Shown here: positions 40,793 through 49,353 of the stretch, piece by piece
Position numbering within the stretch: the stretch's first letter is position 1
Layout of the letters: every line of letters starts with the position of its first letter
Assembly (NCBI RefSeq): GCF_003385515.1
Contig: NZ_QNVT01000025.1
Coordinates: 1-64,000 of the forward strand
Source of the DNA: Chryseobacterium pennae
Lineage (GTDB): Bacteria > Bacteroidota > Bacteroidia > Flavobacteriales > Weeksellaceae
Direction: 5' to 3'
Length of the DNA: 64,000 nt
Notes under the pieces: generated by a model
The model's database searches: none
The model's input: the letters and a program-made list of their open reading frames with translations, nothing else
What the model was told of the DNA's origin: nothing
Program-made: the position numbers and the translations under genes

Positions 40793-43387
40793 ATGAACTT
40801 AAACCAATATACTGTAAAATCACAAGAAGCCATCCAGGCAGCACAACAGGTTGCCATGGAATTCGGTAATCAAAGTATTGAACCTCAACATCTCCTTGAA
40901 GGAATCTTTCAGGTAGATGAAAATATATCACCTTTCTTATTAAAAAAGTCTGAAGCAGATGCCAATTTAGTAAGAGAGCGCAACCGCGAAAATTTAGAAA
41001 AGCTTCCAAAAGTACAGGGAGGAAATATTTATCTTTCACAATCAGCAAACAAAGTATTGCTGGACGCGCCCAACATCGCTAAAAAAATGGGTGATGAATA
41101 TGTAACGATTGAGCATTTGTGGCTATCCCTTATTGAAACCAGTTCCGAAGTTTCTCAAATGTTGAAAGACATGGGTGTAACTAAAAAACTATTGGAAGGA
41201 GCCATTAAAGAATTAAGAAAAGGAAGCAAAGCTACTTCTGCAAGTTCAGAAGAAACTTATCAGTCTTTAAATAAGTATGCTAAAAACTTCAATGAGTTAG
41301 CAGCTGAAGGAAAGCTGGATCCGGTAATCGGGCGTGATGAAGAGATCAGAAGAGTTTTACAGATCCTTTCCAGAAGAACAAAAAACAACCCTATCCTTAT
41401 TGGAGAACCAGGTGTAGGTAAAACAGCTATTGCCGAAGGGATTGCTCACAGAATTATCAGTGGTGATATTCCTGAAAACCTCATGAATAAAACCTTGTAT
41501 TCATTGGATATGGGAGCATTGATCGCGGGAGCAAAATATAAAGGTGAATTTGAAGAGCGTCTGAAATCTGTAGTGAATGAAGTGATCAAATCTGACGGAC
41601 AGATCATTCTTTTCATTGATGAGATCCATACTTTAGTGGGTGCCGGAGGCGGTGAAGGGGCTATGGATGCCGCCAATATTCTGAAACCAGCCCTTGCCAG
41701 AGGTGAATTAAGAGCAATTGGAGCAACTACCTTGAGTGAATACCAAAAGTATTTTGAAAAGGATAAAGCCTTAGAAAGACGTTTCCAGAAAGTAATGGTG
41801 GAAGAACCGGACACAGAATCTGCGATTTCCATTCTTCGTGGAATTAAAGATAAATACGAGGCTCACCATAAAGTAAGAATCAAAGATGAAGCAATTATTG
41901 CTGCCGTGGAAATGTCTCAAAGATATATTTCAGACCGATTTTTGCCGGATAAAGCAATTGACCTTATCGACGAGGCTTCTGCTAAATTAAGAATGGAGAT
42001 CAACTCCAAACCAGAAGAACTGGATGTTTTAGACAGAAGACTAATGCAGCTGGAAATTGAATTGGCTGCGATTTCAAGAGAAGGCAATCAAACCAAAATT
42101 GACCATTTAAAAGAAGACATTGCTAAAATTTCCGAACAGAGAAACGAGATCAATGCCAAATGGCTGAAAGAAAAACAGAAAAGTGAGGATCTTACCCAGA
42201 TCAAAAAAGATATTGAATCTCTGAAATTAGAGGCTGAAAGAGCTTCCAGAGCAGGAGATTATGCCAAAGTAGCGGAAATCCAATATGGAAAACTTCGTGA
42301 AAAAGAAGATGAATTGGCAAAACTTGAACTCGAAATGCAGAATCATCAGAATGAACTTATCAAAGAGGAAGTAACTTCTGAAAATATCTCTGAAGTCATT
42401 GCAAAATGGACAGGTATTCCTGTAACCAAGTTATTACAGTCTGAAAGAGATAAATTATTGAATCTGGAAGCAGAACTCCACCACAGGGTTGTGGGCCAGG
42501 ATGAAGCTATTGAGGCTGTAGCAGATGCGATCAGAAGAAACAGAGCCGGATTGAGTGATGATAAAAAACCAATTGGATCTTTCTTATTCTTAGGAACCAC
42601 CGGTGTAGGTAAAACGGAGCTTGCAAAGGCATTAGCTGAGTTCTTATTTGATGATGAAAACAATATGACCAGAATTGATATGAGTGAATATCAGGAACGT
42701 CACAGTGTTTCCAGGTTGGTAGGAGCGCCTCCGGGATATATAGGGTATGATGAAGGCGGACAATTGACTGAAGCGGTAAGAAGAAGACCTTATTCAGTAG
42801 TGCTTTTAGATGAGATTGAAAAAGCACATCCTGATGTTTTCAACACTTTACTTCAGGTTTTGGATGATGGTCGTTTAACGGACAACAAAGGACGTGTGGT
42901 AAATTTCAAAAATTCAATCATCATTATGACCTCGAATTTAGGTTCTCATCTTATTCAGGAGAATTTTGAAACCTTAACCGAGGAGAATCAGGATGAGATT
43001 GTGGATAAAACCAAAGATGAAGTTTTTGATCTTTTAAAACAAACATTAAGGCCTGAATTCCTGAACAGAATTGATGAGATTGTACTGTTCCAACCTTTAA
43101 GAAAGAAAGAAATCGGAAAAATCGTTCAGTTTCAGCTGAGAGGATTCAATGAAATGTTAGCAAAACGTAACATCATTATGACATTCACTCAGGACGCAGT
43201 AGATTATCTGATGGAAAAAGGATATGATCCTGCATTTGGGGCAAGACCTTTAAAAAGAGTGATCCAGCAGGAGGTATTGAATAAACTGTCTAAAGAAATC
43301 CTTGCAGGAAATGTAAACGATGGTGACAGAATAACCCTGGATTATTTTGTAGAAACAGGCTTGGTATTCAGACCTACTGAACAATAA
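40793..43387 (+). CDS. clpB: ATP-dependent disaggregase ClpB
   Basis: An 864-residue Hsp100 chaperone that, with DnaK, resolubilises aggregated proteins. Order: N-terminal Clp repeat domain (MNLNQYTVKSQEAIQAAQQ), AAA+ module 1 with Walker A GEPGVGKT (204-211), the coiled-coil middle domain (about 400-530) rich in Glu/Lys, and AAA+ module 2 with Walker A GTTGVGKT (601-608) and YDEGGQLTEAVRRRPYS. The C-terminus GARPLKRVIQQEV is typical. The middle domain separates it from ClpA/ClpC. Single gene followed by a terminator. Confidence 0.97.
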   Translation: MNLNQYTVKSQEAIQAAQQVAMEFGNQSIEPQHLLEGIFQVDENISPFLLKKSEADANLVRERNRENLEKLPKVQGGNIYLSQSANKVLLDAPNIAKKMGDEYVTIEHLWLSLIETSSEVSQMLKDMGVTKKLLEGAIKELRKGSKATSASSEETYQSLNKYAKNFNELAAEGKLDPVIGRDEEIRRVLQILSRRTKNNPILIGEPGVGKTAIAEGIAHRIISGDIPENLMNKTLYSLDMGALIAGAKYKGEFEERLKSVVNEVIKSDGQIILFIDEIHTLVGAGGGEGAMDAANILKPALARGELRAIGATTLSEYQKYFEKDKALERRFQKVMVEEPDTESAISILRGIKDKYEAHHKVRIKDEAIIAAVEMSQRYISDRFLPDKAIDLIDEASAKLRMEINSKPEELDVLDRRLMQLEIELAAISREGNQTKIDHLKEDIAKISEQRNEINAKWLKEKQKSEDLTQIKKDIESLKLEAERASRAGDYAKVAEIQYGKLREKEDELAKLELEMQNHQNELIKEEVTSENISEVIAKWTGIPVTKLLQSERDKLLNLEAELHHRVVGQDEAIEAVADAIRRNRAGLSDDKKPIGSFLFLGTTGVGKTELAKALAEFLFDDENNMTRIDMSEYQERHSVSRLVGAPPGYIGYDEGGQLTEAVRRRPYSVVLLDEIEKAHPDVFNTLLQVLDDGRLTDNKGRVVNFKNSIIIMTSNLGSHLIQENFETLTEENQDEIVDKTKDEVFDLLKQTLRPEFLNRIDEIVLFQPLRKKEIGKIVQFQLRGFNEMLAKRNIIMTFTQDAVDYLMEKGYDPAFGARPLKRVIQQEVLNKLSKEILAGNVNDGDRITLDYFVETGLVFRPTEQ

Positions 43388-43431
43388 AAGAATAAAGTAG
43401 TTTTTTTCATATACATTAATTTTTGTAGATG

Positions 43432-43467
43432 AGTGCTGTAGAGAAATCTGCGGCACTTATTTTATAT
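43432..43467 (+). terminator. Terminator after clpB
   Basis: GTGCTGTAGA pairs with TCTGCGGCAC (two G-U pairs), followed by TTATTTTAT. Moderate stem; located 45 nt after the clpB stop. Confidence 0.65.
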
Positions 43468-43631
43468 CTCTTGTTTAAGTTTGATTAATGCTAAAAAATA
43501 AGATTATTAAACCGGTAAATCCTCACAAACTCCAATCATTAGAATATATTTTATTAAAAATTATATCTTTTCAATGTGAAATATAATTACCTTTATCTTT
43601 CTAACAAATTAATAACTCAAACAAAATCAGT

Positions 43632-43784
43632 ATGAAAAAGTTAAAAAGACAGGAATTAAAGAAAATTGATGGTGGAGTTCTTCCTCCAATGATTGCATGT
43701 GACGAATTCTGGAACTGCCCTACAGGGCTTTGCTGTACAGCAGGTCTGGTTTGCAGGGATCCTAAAAAATATGGTTGCATTTAA
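43632..43784 (+). CDS. Six-cysteine leader peptide (bacteriocin-like precursor)
   Basis: A 50-residue product. The leader MKKLKRQELKKIDGG ends in double glycine. The core has six Cys spaced C-x5-C-x4-C-C-x5-C-x7-C, within the spacing seen in inhibitor cystine knots. It shares leader style and the C-x4-C-C element with the peptide at 24768. It is followed by its own terminator. No exporter or modifying enzyme is adjacent; the next genes are a hypothetical and a two-component system. Probably secreted through a C39-type exporter encoded elsewhere. Confidence 0.8.
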   Translation: MKKLKRQELKKIDGGVLPPMIACDEFWNCPTGLCCTAGLVCRDPKKYGCI

Positions 43785-43788
43785 GTAT

Positions 43789-43815
43789 AAACGGAGAACT
43801 TTTCTCCGTTTTGTT
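43789..43815 (+). terminator. Terminator after the peptide gene
   Basis: The perfect 10-bp stem AAACGGAGAA/TTCTCCGTTT with a 3-nt loop is followed by TGTTCTTT. Starts 4 nt after the stop codon. Confidence 0.85.
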
Positions 43816-43968
43816 CTTTATAACTTTTTATTTGTATTTTTTTTGAATCATACAACCCGTAAAAACACGGTAAAAATAACAGTATAATTCCCTATTTCCT
43901 ATTCTGTTTTCTATGATTTTTTTTGCGAAATTTGCGAAAATAAGGATACCCTACTATAAAACTAAGTT

Positions 43969-44490
43969 ATGAAAACAGAATCTACTAATGAGCACAATTC
44001 TTCGGGATCAGGAGTAATGTCAAATGATCTGATTAAAGCTCTTATCGACAACTACCGTCAAAACCAGATGAATGCTATTAATGAAGCTATGGGGATCGAT
44101 GATGCCCATTCTATATGGTTTGATCTTCCTAAGCTGAAAGATTTTATCAGTCTGATAGAGCAGGAAGCCAGGGCTGTAAATCCTGAGTGTACACAGGAAG
44201 ATCTGGGAATCAGATTTTATTATGCCGCTTATCCAAAAATTGAAGACTGGGAGATTATGGACAGCCACCCTGTCCCGCAGGAATATTCTGAAAGACATAC
44301 TTTGGTTCTGATCCCAACGATGAAAAGAGAAAATACTGAGGGAGAATCGCTTCACTATGATTTTAATTCTCTGCACAACGAAGGAAAATCTGTTGCTTTA
44401 AATGCACGTAAAAGCACCAAACCAAGTAATCTTGGTGAAAATAGTGGAACGCTTATTCCACCATCACCCTCGATCAATGAATCTTATTAA
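43969..44490 (+). CDS. Hypothetical protein upstream of a two-component system
   Basis: A 173-residue cytosolic protein of unrecognised family. A Ser/Asn-rich N-terminus is followed by a compact region (SIWFDLPKLKDFISLIEQEA, LGIRFYYAAYPKIEDW, HTLVLIPTMKRE) and a disordered Pro/Ser-rich C-terminus. It appears to be first in an operon with a membrane protein, a histidine kinase and a response regulator. A direct repeat TTTGCGAAATTTGCGAAAA lies about 30 nt upstream of the start. Confidence 0.75.
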   Translation: MKTESTNEHNSSGSGVMSNDLIKALIDNYRQNQMNAINEAMGIDDAHSIWFDLPKLKDFISLIEQEARAVNPECTQEDLGIRFYYAAYPKIEDWEIMDSHPVPQEYSERHTLVLIPTMKRENTEGESLHYDFNSLHNEGKSVALNARKSTKPSNLGENSGTLIPPSPSINESY

Positions 44491-44516
44491 TTACCATTCA
44501 TATTCTTAAACACAGT

Positions 44517-45164
44517 ATGACTGAGATACAAAAAATTTTTGCATCATTCATGTATGTGGGGGAAGGCATTGCAGCTTTAGTCTCTCTGATTTATTACAAT
44601 CGTGTAAAAAAACAACACTGGAAATATCTGGCCATCTATCTCGTTCTTATTTTCCTCTGCGAATCAGCTGTAAAATGGGGAGAAAAACCACTTAAAATAG
44701 ACCGGATATATTTTTACAACTACTTTGTGATTCCATTGCAGTTTATATTTTTTTATTGGCTGTATGCAAAAAAATCTCTGAAGAAAGTAAAACTGTTCTA
44801 TATTATGACGGGAGCATATCTTTTAACATATCTTCTCAAGGCTCTTTTTTTTCCGGAAAAGAAAGTTATCTTTTCTTTCAATTATAATATAGGCTGTCTT
44901 TTCTTAATGGCTCTTGTCATCATGGAGTATTATAAACAGGTTAACTCATCTGACATTCTCAATTTCAGTAAAAATAAAATGTTTTATATTAATCTGGGAA
45001 TAACACTTTTTTATATTGCCAATCAGCCATTTATGGCATTTAACTCTCTCCTGTGGAAATATATAGAAATCTGGGATATTTATTTTATATATTTCCAGGT
45101 GTCAGGAGCAGTTATGTATATTTTATTTGCAAGTTCATTCATATGGGGAAAACAGAGCTCTTAA
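44517..45164 (+). CDS. Polytopic membrane protein, possible sensor partner
   Basis: A 215-residue protein with about seven hydrophobic segments (for example SFMYVGEGIAALVSLIYY, YLAIYLVLIFLC). Family not recognised. Its last 22 nt overlap the histidine kinase start, so the two are translationally coupled. It may form a membrane signalling unit with the kinase, which itself has just one helix. That is inference from position. Confidence 0.78.
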   Translation: MTEIQKIFASFMYVGEGIAALVSLIYYNRVKKQHWKYLAIYLVLIFLCESAVKWGEKPLKIDRIYFYNYFVIPLQFIFFYWLYAKKSLKKVKLFYIMTGAYLLTYLLKALFFPEKKVIFSFNYNIGCLFLMALVIMEYYKQVNSSDILNFSKNKMFYINLGITLFYIANQPFMAFNSLLWKYIEIWDIYFIYFQVSGAVMYILFASSFIWGKQSS

Positions 45165-45928
45165 TAACTTTTATTTCATTCAACATCTTTTTTTTGATGT
45201 TTGTAGTTGCCATATTTATCTATATCCGGAATTACAGACAGCGAAAAAAAGAATATTTGAATGAAATTGAAATGAAAAATGAAATTCACCAGCGAGAGCT
45301 TCTGTCTACTCAGCTGGAAATCCAGCAGGCCACCATGCAGCAGATCGGGCGCGAACTTCATGATAATATCGGACAAAAACTGACTTTAGTGAGTTTATAT
45401 GTACAACAGATGCTTTATGAGAACAAGGTTCCGGAAGCCAGTGAAAGAATTGACCAGGTTTCACAAATTATCAATCAGCCTCTACAGGACCTCCGCAGCC
45501 TTTCAAAAACTCTTACAGATGATAATATCAGCCAAAAGGAAATCGTGACGTTAATTCAGGAAGAGGTTGACAATACCAATTCACTCAAGAAATGTCTGAT
45601 CAGTTTTGAACATAATTTTGACCAGCTGGATCTGGGTTTTGTGCATAAAAACCTTTTATTGAGAATCACTCAGGAATTTATTCAAAACAGTATAAAACAC
45701 TCTCACTGCAAAAATATATTCATCAGTCTGAATACCTCAGAGAACATACTTTGGGAGCTCACCATCCGTGATGACGGAGTCGGATTTGATACCAACCAGA
45801 CAAAATCTAACGGAATAGGTCTCACCAATATGAAAAACAGAGCGGAAATCATCGGTGCCGACTTCCTTCTTGAAAGTGAAGAAAATATAGGTACCCAACT
45901 CAATATCATTTTAAAAAAACAGCCATGA
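45143..45928 (+). CDS. NarL-type sensor histidine kinase
   Basis: A 261-residue kinase from the ATG at 45143; a frame from 45053 overlaps the previous gene heavily and gives no better start. One membrane helix (6-27), a coiled coil, the HisKA_3 box with phospho-acceptor His73 (ELHDNIGQKLTLV), and the ATPase domain with GVGFD and GIGLTNMKNRAE. No periplasmic sensor domain. Pairs with the response regulator whose start overlaps by 4 nt. Confidence 0.92.
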   Translation: MGKTELLITFISFNIFFLMFVVAIFIYIRNYRQRKKEYLNEIEMKNEIHQRELLSTQLEIQQATMQQIGRELHDNIGQKLTLVSLYVQQMLYENKVPEASERIDQVSQIINQPLQDLRSLSKTLTDDNISQKEIVTLIQEEVDNTNSLKKCLISFEHNFDQLDLGFVHKNLLLRITQEFIQNSIKHSHCKNIFISLNTSENILWELTIRDDGVGFDTNQTKSNGIGLTNMKNRAEIIGADFLLESEENIGTQLNIILKKQP

Positions 45929-46566
45929 AAAAAACAATTGTAATTGTTGACGATCATATACTTATTGCCAAAGCCCTGGAAGGAATTATCGGTAACTTCG
46001 GTGAGTTTGAAGTCATCTATGTCTGCGAAAGCGGTAAAGATCTGATTCAAAAATTTGAAGAAGGAAATGCAATTCCGGATATCATTCTCATGGATGTGAG
46101 TATGCCCATTATGGATGGTTTTGAAACCGCTGCCTGGGTTTCCAAAAATTATCCGGATATCAAAGTAATGGCACTCAGTATGCAGGGCGATGACAATAGT
46201 GTGATCAAAATGATTAAAAATGGAGCTAAGGGATATCTTTTAAAAAACACCCATCCAAAAGACCTGGAAACAGCACTTACAAGATTAAATAACGACGGTT
46301 TTTTTTACCCTGAATGGGCTTCTAAGATCATATTCTCGAACCTCAACAAAGCTAATGAAGCAGAAATAGTCATAAAAATTTCTGAGCGGGAAAAGGAATT
46401 CCTGAAATATACAGTCACTGAGCTAAGTTATAAAGAGATAGCAGATAGAATGTGCTGCAGTCCCAGAACAGTTGAGAGTTATCGAGACCAATTATGTGAA
46501 AAGCTGGATTTAAAAACCCGTGTCGGACTGGCCGTTTTTGCCATTAAAAATGGCTTTGCCAACTAA
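45925..46566 (+). CDS. NarL/FixJ-type response regulator
   Basis: A 213-residue protein with a receiver domain (acidic DD at 9-10, phospho-acceptor Asp57, Lys in KGYLLKN) and a LuxR-type DNA-binding domain (ISEREKEFLKYTVTELSYKE, RTVESYRDQLCEKL). Overlaps the kinase gene by 4 nt. Likely regulates nearby or secreted-protein genes. The shared GTGAAATATA words upstream of the peptide and protease genes are possible targets, but this is only a hypothesis. Confidence 0.93.
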   Translation: MKKTIVIVDDHILIAKALEGIIGNFGEFEVIYVCESGKDLIQKFEEGNAIPDIILMDVSMPIMDGFETAAWVSKNYPDIKVMALSMQGDDNSVIKMIKNGAKGYLLKNTHPKDLETALTRLNNDGFFYPEWASKIIFSNLNKANEAEIVIKISEREKEFLKYTVTELSYKEIADRMCCSPRTVESYRDQLCEKLDLKTRVGLAVFAIKNGFAN

Positions 46567-46576
46567 TAGTAATATT

Positions 46577-46620
46577 AAAAAAATTCTATAAAAATAATTC
46601 GTTATAGAATTTTTTTATTT
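46577..46620 (+). terminator. Terminator after the NarL-type operon
   Basis: AAATTCTATAA (46581-46591) pairs with TTATAGAATTT (46602-46612), followed by a T-run. The rest of 46567-46812 is AT-rich and holds the metalloprotease promoter. Confidence 0.8.
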
Positions 46621-46757
46621 CACTCAACCCACTTAATTGTGAAATATATCAAATATATTCAATTTTAATTAAAATTCAATATAATGCTATTTTAAATAAA
46701 CAATACATAATTAAAATAACTATTAAGTGAGAATAATTTAAATAAAATGCAGAATAA

Positions 46758-46789
46758 TTTGCATATCAATTTCAAATAATATAATTTCA
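46758..46789 (+). promoter_or_regulatory. Promoter of the first M43 protease gene
   Basis: -33 TTTG (46758-46761), 20-nt spacer, -7 TAATTTCA (46782-46789), 24 nt before the start codon. The same layout and much of the sequence recurs upstream of the second protease gene. Confidence 0.6.
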
Positions 46790-46812
46790 CATTCTCAAAA
46801 TTTAAAAGCGAT

Positions 46813-47832
46813 ATGAAAAAATTATTATTTGGAGCTCTTGCTCTGGGATTAATGACTGCCTGTAATAATGACAGCGTAAACAACCAAAATGAAACACCAA
46901 TGAATTCAGAAGCTTCTTCTCCTTTCAGTGCTACACAAAGAAATTGTCCTTCAGAAGAAATGAGAAATGAAGCCTTAAAAAACAATCCGGCATTAAGACA
47001 AAAAGTTGCTGATTTTGAAGCTAATGCGACAAATTTTTCCAAAAACATGGCTATGGGAAAAGTTCTAGCAGACGGAACTGTTGAGATCCCTGTAGTGGTG
47101 AATATATTATACAGCACAACTGCTGAGAACGTATCAGATACAAGAATTGCAGAGCAGATTGCCGTATTAAATGCTGATTATGGTGGAACAAACACTGATG
47201 TTTCAAAAATACCTACAGAGTTTCAAGGAGTAAAAGCAGGTGATGTAAAGGTAAGATTCAAACTAGTGAATACAGTTAGAAAATCGACTACAAAATCATC
47301 ATGGGGCACAACAGATGTTAACAACAATACAATGAAGAAAGCATCTACAGGAGGAATTGATGCTACAAATACCACAAACAACTTCAATATTTGGGTAGTG
47401 GGACGTATGCCTAATACTAGAGGAGATATCCTTGGTTACTCATCATGGCCTGAAGATTCTGGTACATGGAAAGATGGTATCGTAATAGCAGCTCCATTTT
47501 TTGGTAAAACCGGAACATCTGCTAATTTTAACTTAGGAAGAACAGCTACTCACGAAGTTGGTCACTATATGGGACTTAGACATATCTGGGGAGATACAAC
47601 ATGTGGAGATGACCTTATTGCAGATACTCCTACCCAAACAACTTCTAATACTGGCAACCCAACTTATCCGCTTTACAATACATGCTATGGCGTGAAGAGA
47701 TCTGTAATGTTTATGAATTATATGGATTACTCTAATGACAAATCATTATATATGTTTACTGCAGGGCAAAAAACAAAAATGCAATCTGTAGTAGCAGCTA
47801 ATGGATTAAGAGCTGGATTAAGAGTTAATTAA
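46813..47832 (+). CDS. M43 family zinc metalloprotease lipoprotein, copy 1
   Basis: A 339-residue protein with lipobox LMTAC. After an Asn/Ser-rich linker and a conserved region (VLADGTVEIPVVVNILY) comes the cytophagalysin-type catalytic domain with the zinc motif H247-E-V-G-H-Y-M-G-L-R-H and the Met-turn MFMNYMDY. M43 enzymes are extracellular gelatinase-like proteases. No T9SS tail, so it is probably held on the outer membrane by lipid. Tandem duplicate of the next gene, with identical length. Confidence 0.92.
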   Translation: MKKLLFGALALGLMTACNNDSVNNQNETPMNSEASSPFSATQRNCPSEEMRNEALKNNPALRQKVADFEANATNFSKNMAMGKVLADGTVEIPVVVNILYSTTAENVSDTRIAEQIAVLNADYGGTNTDVSKIPTEFQGVKAGDVKVRFKLVNTVRKSTTKSSWGTTDVNNNTMKKASTGGIDATNTTNNFNIWVVGRMPNTRGDILGYSSWPEDSGTWKDGIVIAAPFFGKTGTSANFNLGRTATHEVGHYMGLRHIWGDTTCGDDLIADTPTQTTSNTGNPTYPLYNTCYGVKRSVMFMNYMDYSNDKSLYMFTAGQKTKMQSVVAANGLRAGLRVN

Positions 47833-47855
47833 AAATCCATTTTTTAAAAATTTTT

Positions 47856-47887
47856 AAAAACTATCTCAAATTGAGATAGTTTTTTTT
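47856..47887 (+). terminator. Terminator after the first M43 gene
   Basis: The stem AAAAACTATCTCAA/TTGAGATAGTTTTT is followed by a T-run. The remaining 47888-48223 (over 300 nt) is very AT-rich spacer, with the duplicated promoter at its end. Confidence 0.88.
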
Positions 47888-48162
47888 ATTTCCCCCACAT
47901 CAAAACCATACACTAAGAAGAATAAGATAAATCAATAATTACAACTCTCATTTAAAGCTATTTTATTGATTAATTCATTGCGAAAAATATTCTATAAATA
48001 ACCAAAAAATATAATTTATTTTCATTTAAAAATACACTTAAAAGTGAAATATAAAACAATAATCAATAATTGATTAAAATACAAAACAAACGTAATTATA
48101 TTGAAATATATTCAATTAAAACATGAATAAAATAAACATTTATTAAGAATTTAGACAAAAAA

Positions 48163-48194
48163 CTTGCATATTAATTTTAAATAATATAATTTCA
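48163..48194 (+). promoter_or_regulatory. Promoter of the second M43 protease gene
   Basis: -33 CTTG (48163-48166), 20-nt spacer, -7 TAATTTCA (48187-48194), 29 nt before the start. The shared stretch TTGCATAT and AAATAATATAATTTCA shows it was duplicated with the gene. Confidence 0.58.
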
Positions 48195-48223
48195 TACTCT
48201 CAACCACATTATATTATAACGAT

Positions 48224-49243
48224 ATGAAAAAACTCTTTTTAGGAGCTCTAATTCTGAGCTTTATGTCAGCCTGTAATAATGACAGCATTACCAATCAAAA
48301 TGAATCCTCAATGAATTCAGAAGCTTCTCCTACTGCATCAACTGCTACCCAGAGAAAATGTCCGTCTGAAGAAATAAGACAAGCAATGCTTCTGAAAAAT
48401 CCGGCACTCCAACAAAAAATGGCCGAGATTGAGTTCAGTACTGAAAAATTTGCAGAAAAACTTAAATTAGGAAAAGTACTTGCAGACGGAACTGTTGAGA
48501 TCCCAGTTGTTTTTAATGTTATCTACAATACTTCTACTCAAAACGTTTCTGATGCAAGAATTGCAGAACAAATTGCTGTACTCAATGCTGATTATGGTGC
48601 CACCAATTCCGACATTAATAAAATTCCTTCTGCATTTCAACCTTCAGCAGCAGGAGATGTAAAAATCCGTTTCAAACTAGTAGCAACCAACCGCAAGCAA
48701 AGCTCAAAAACTGGCTGGAGATCTGATCTAGAAGAGATGAAAAAAGCGACTACTGGAGGTATTAATGCTACTGATGTGAATAAAAATATGAATATCTGGG
48801 TTGTCAATTCAATTCTTGATGAAAACAGCCAGCCCGGAACTCTAGGCTATGCTTATTATCCGGAACATGCAGGACAATGGTATGATGGTCTTGTAATAGG
48901 ATATCAGTATATAGGAAAAACCGGAGCCTCTGCACCATTCAACTTAGGAAGAACAGTAACGCATGAGGTAGGACATTATCTAAACCTTCCACATCTTTGG
49001 GGATCATCTAATGCAGGATGCCAGACAGATTATTCTAATGACACACCAACCTCTCCTGGTCCTAACTACGGAAATCCAACATATCCTTTAAATAGAGTTT
49101 GTGGAGGAGTAAGCCGTTCTCAAATGTTCATGAACTATATGGATTATGTAGATGACAAATCTATGGTTATGTTCTCTGCGAATCAAAAAACAAGAATGCA
49201 GGCTGTAGTATCAGCATCCGGACCAAGATCTGGGTTAAGATAG
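48224..49243 (+). CDS. M43 family zinc metalloprotease lipoprotein, copy 2
   Basis: A 339-residue paralogue of the preceding gene. Lipobox FMSAC, then the same domain order. The zinc motif at H247 reads H-E-V-G-H-Y-L-N-L-P-H: the Gly usually found three residues after the second His is Asn here. The three zinc-binding His and catalytic Glu are kept, and the Met-turn MFMNYMDYV is intact, so activity is likely but specificity may differ. Followed by a strong terminator. Confidence 0.92.
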   Translation: MKKLFLGALILSFMSACNNDSITNQNESSMNSEASPTASTATQRKCPSEEIRQAMLLKNPALQQKMAEIEFSTEKFAEKLKLGKVLADGTVEIPVVFNVIYNTSTQNVSDARIAEQIAVLNADYGATNSDINKIPSAFQPSAAGDVKIRFKLVATNRKQSSKTGWRSDLEEMKKATTGGINATDVNKNMNIWVVNSILDENSQPGTLGYAYYPEHAGQWYDGLVIGYQYIGKTGASAPFNLGRTVTHEVGHYLNLPHLWGSSNAGCQTDYSNDTPTSPGPNYGNPTYPLNRVCGGVSRSQMFMNYMDYVDDKSMVMFSANQKTRMQAVVSASGPRSGLR

Positions 49244-49281
49244 TCAACAACACCACTTACTATATTATAAAATTATTAAAA

Positions 49282-49318
49282 TAGTCTATCTCAATTTTTG
49301 GGATAGACTTTTTTTTTT
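49282..49318 (+). terminator. Terminator after the second M43 gene
   Basis: AGTCTATC pairs with GATAGACT around an 11-nt loop, followed by ten T residues. Confidence 0.88.
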
Positions 49319-49353
49319 ATTTTTACCCGATTTAAAATTTCACAGTCACAAGG

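Noticed and set aside
45053..45142. Histidine kinase start at 45053
   Set aside because: It would overlap the membrane-protein gene by over 100 nt; the ATG at 45143 directly precedes the membrane helix.
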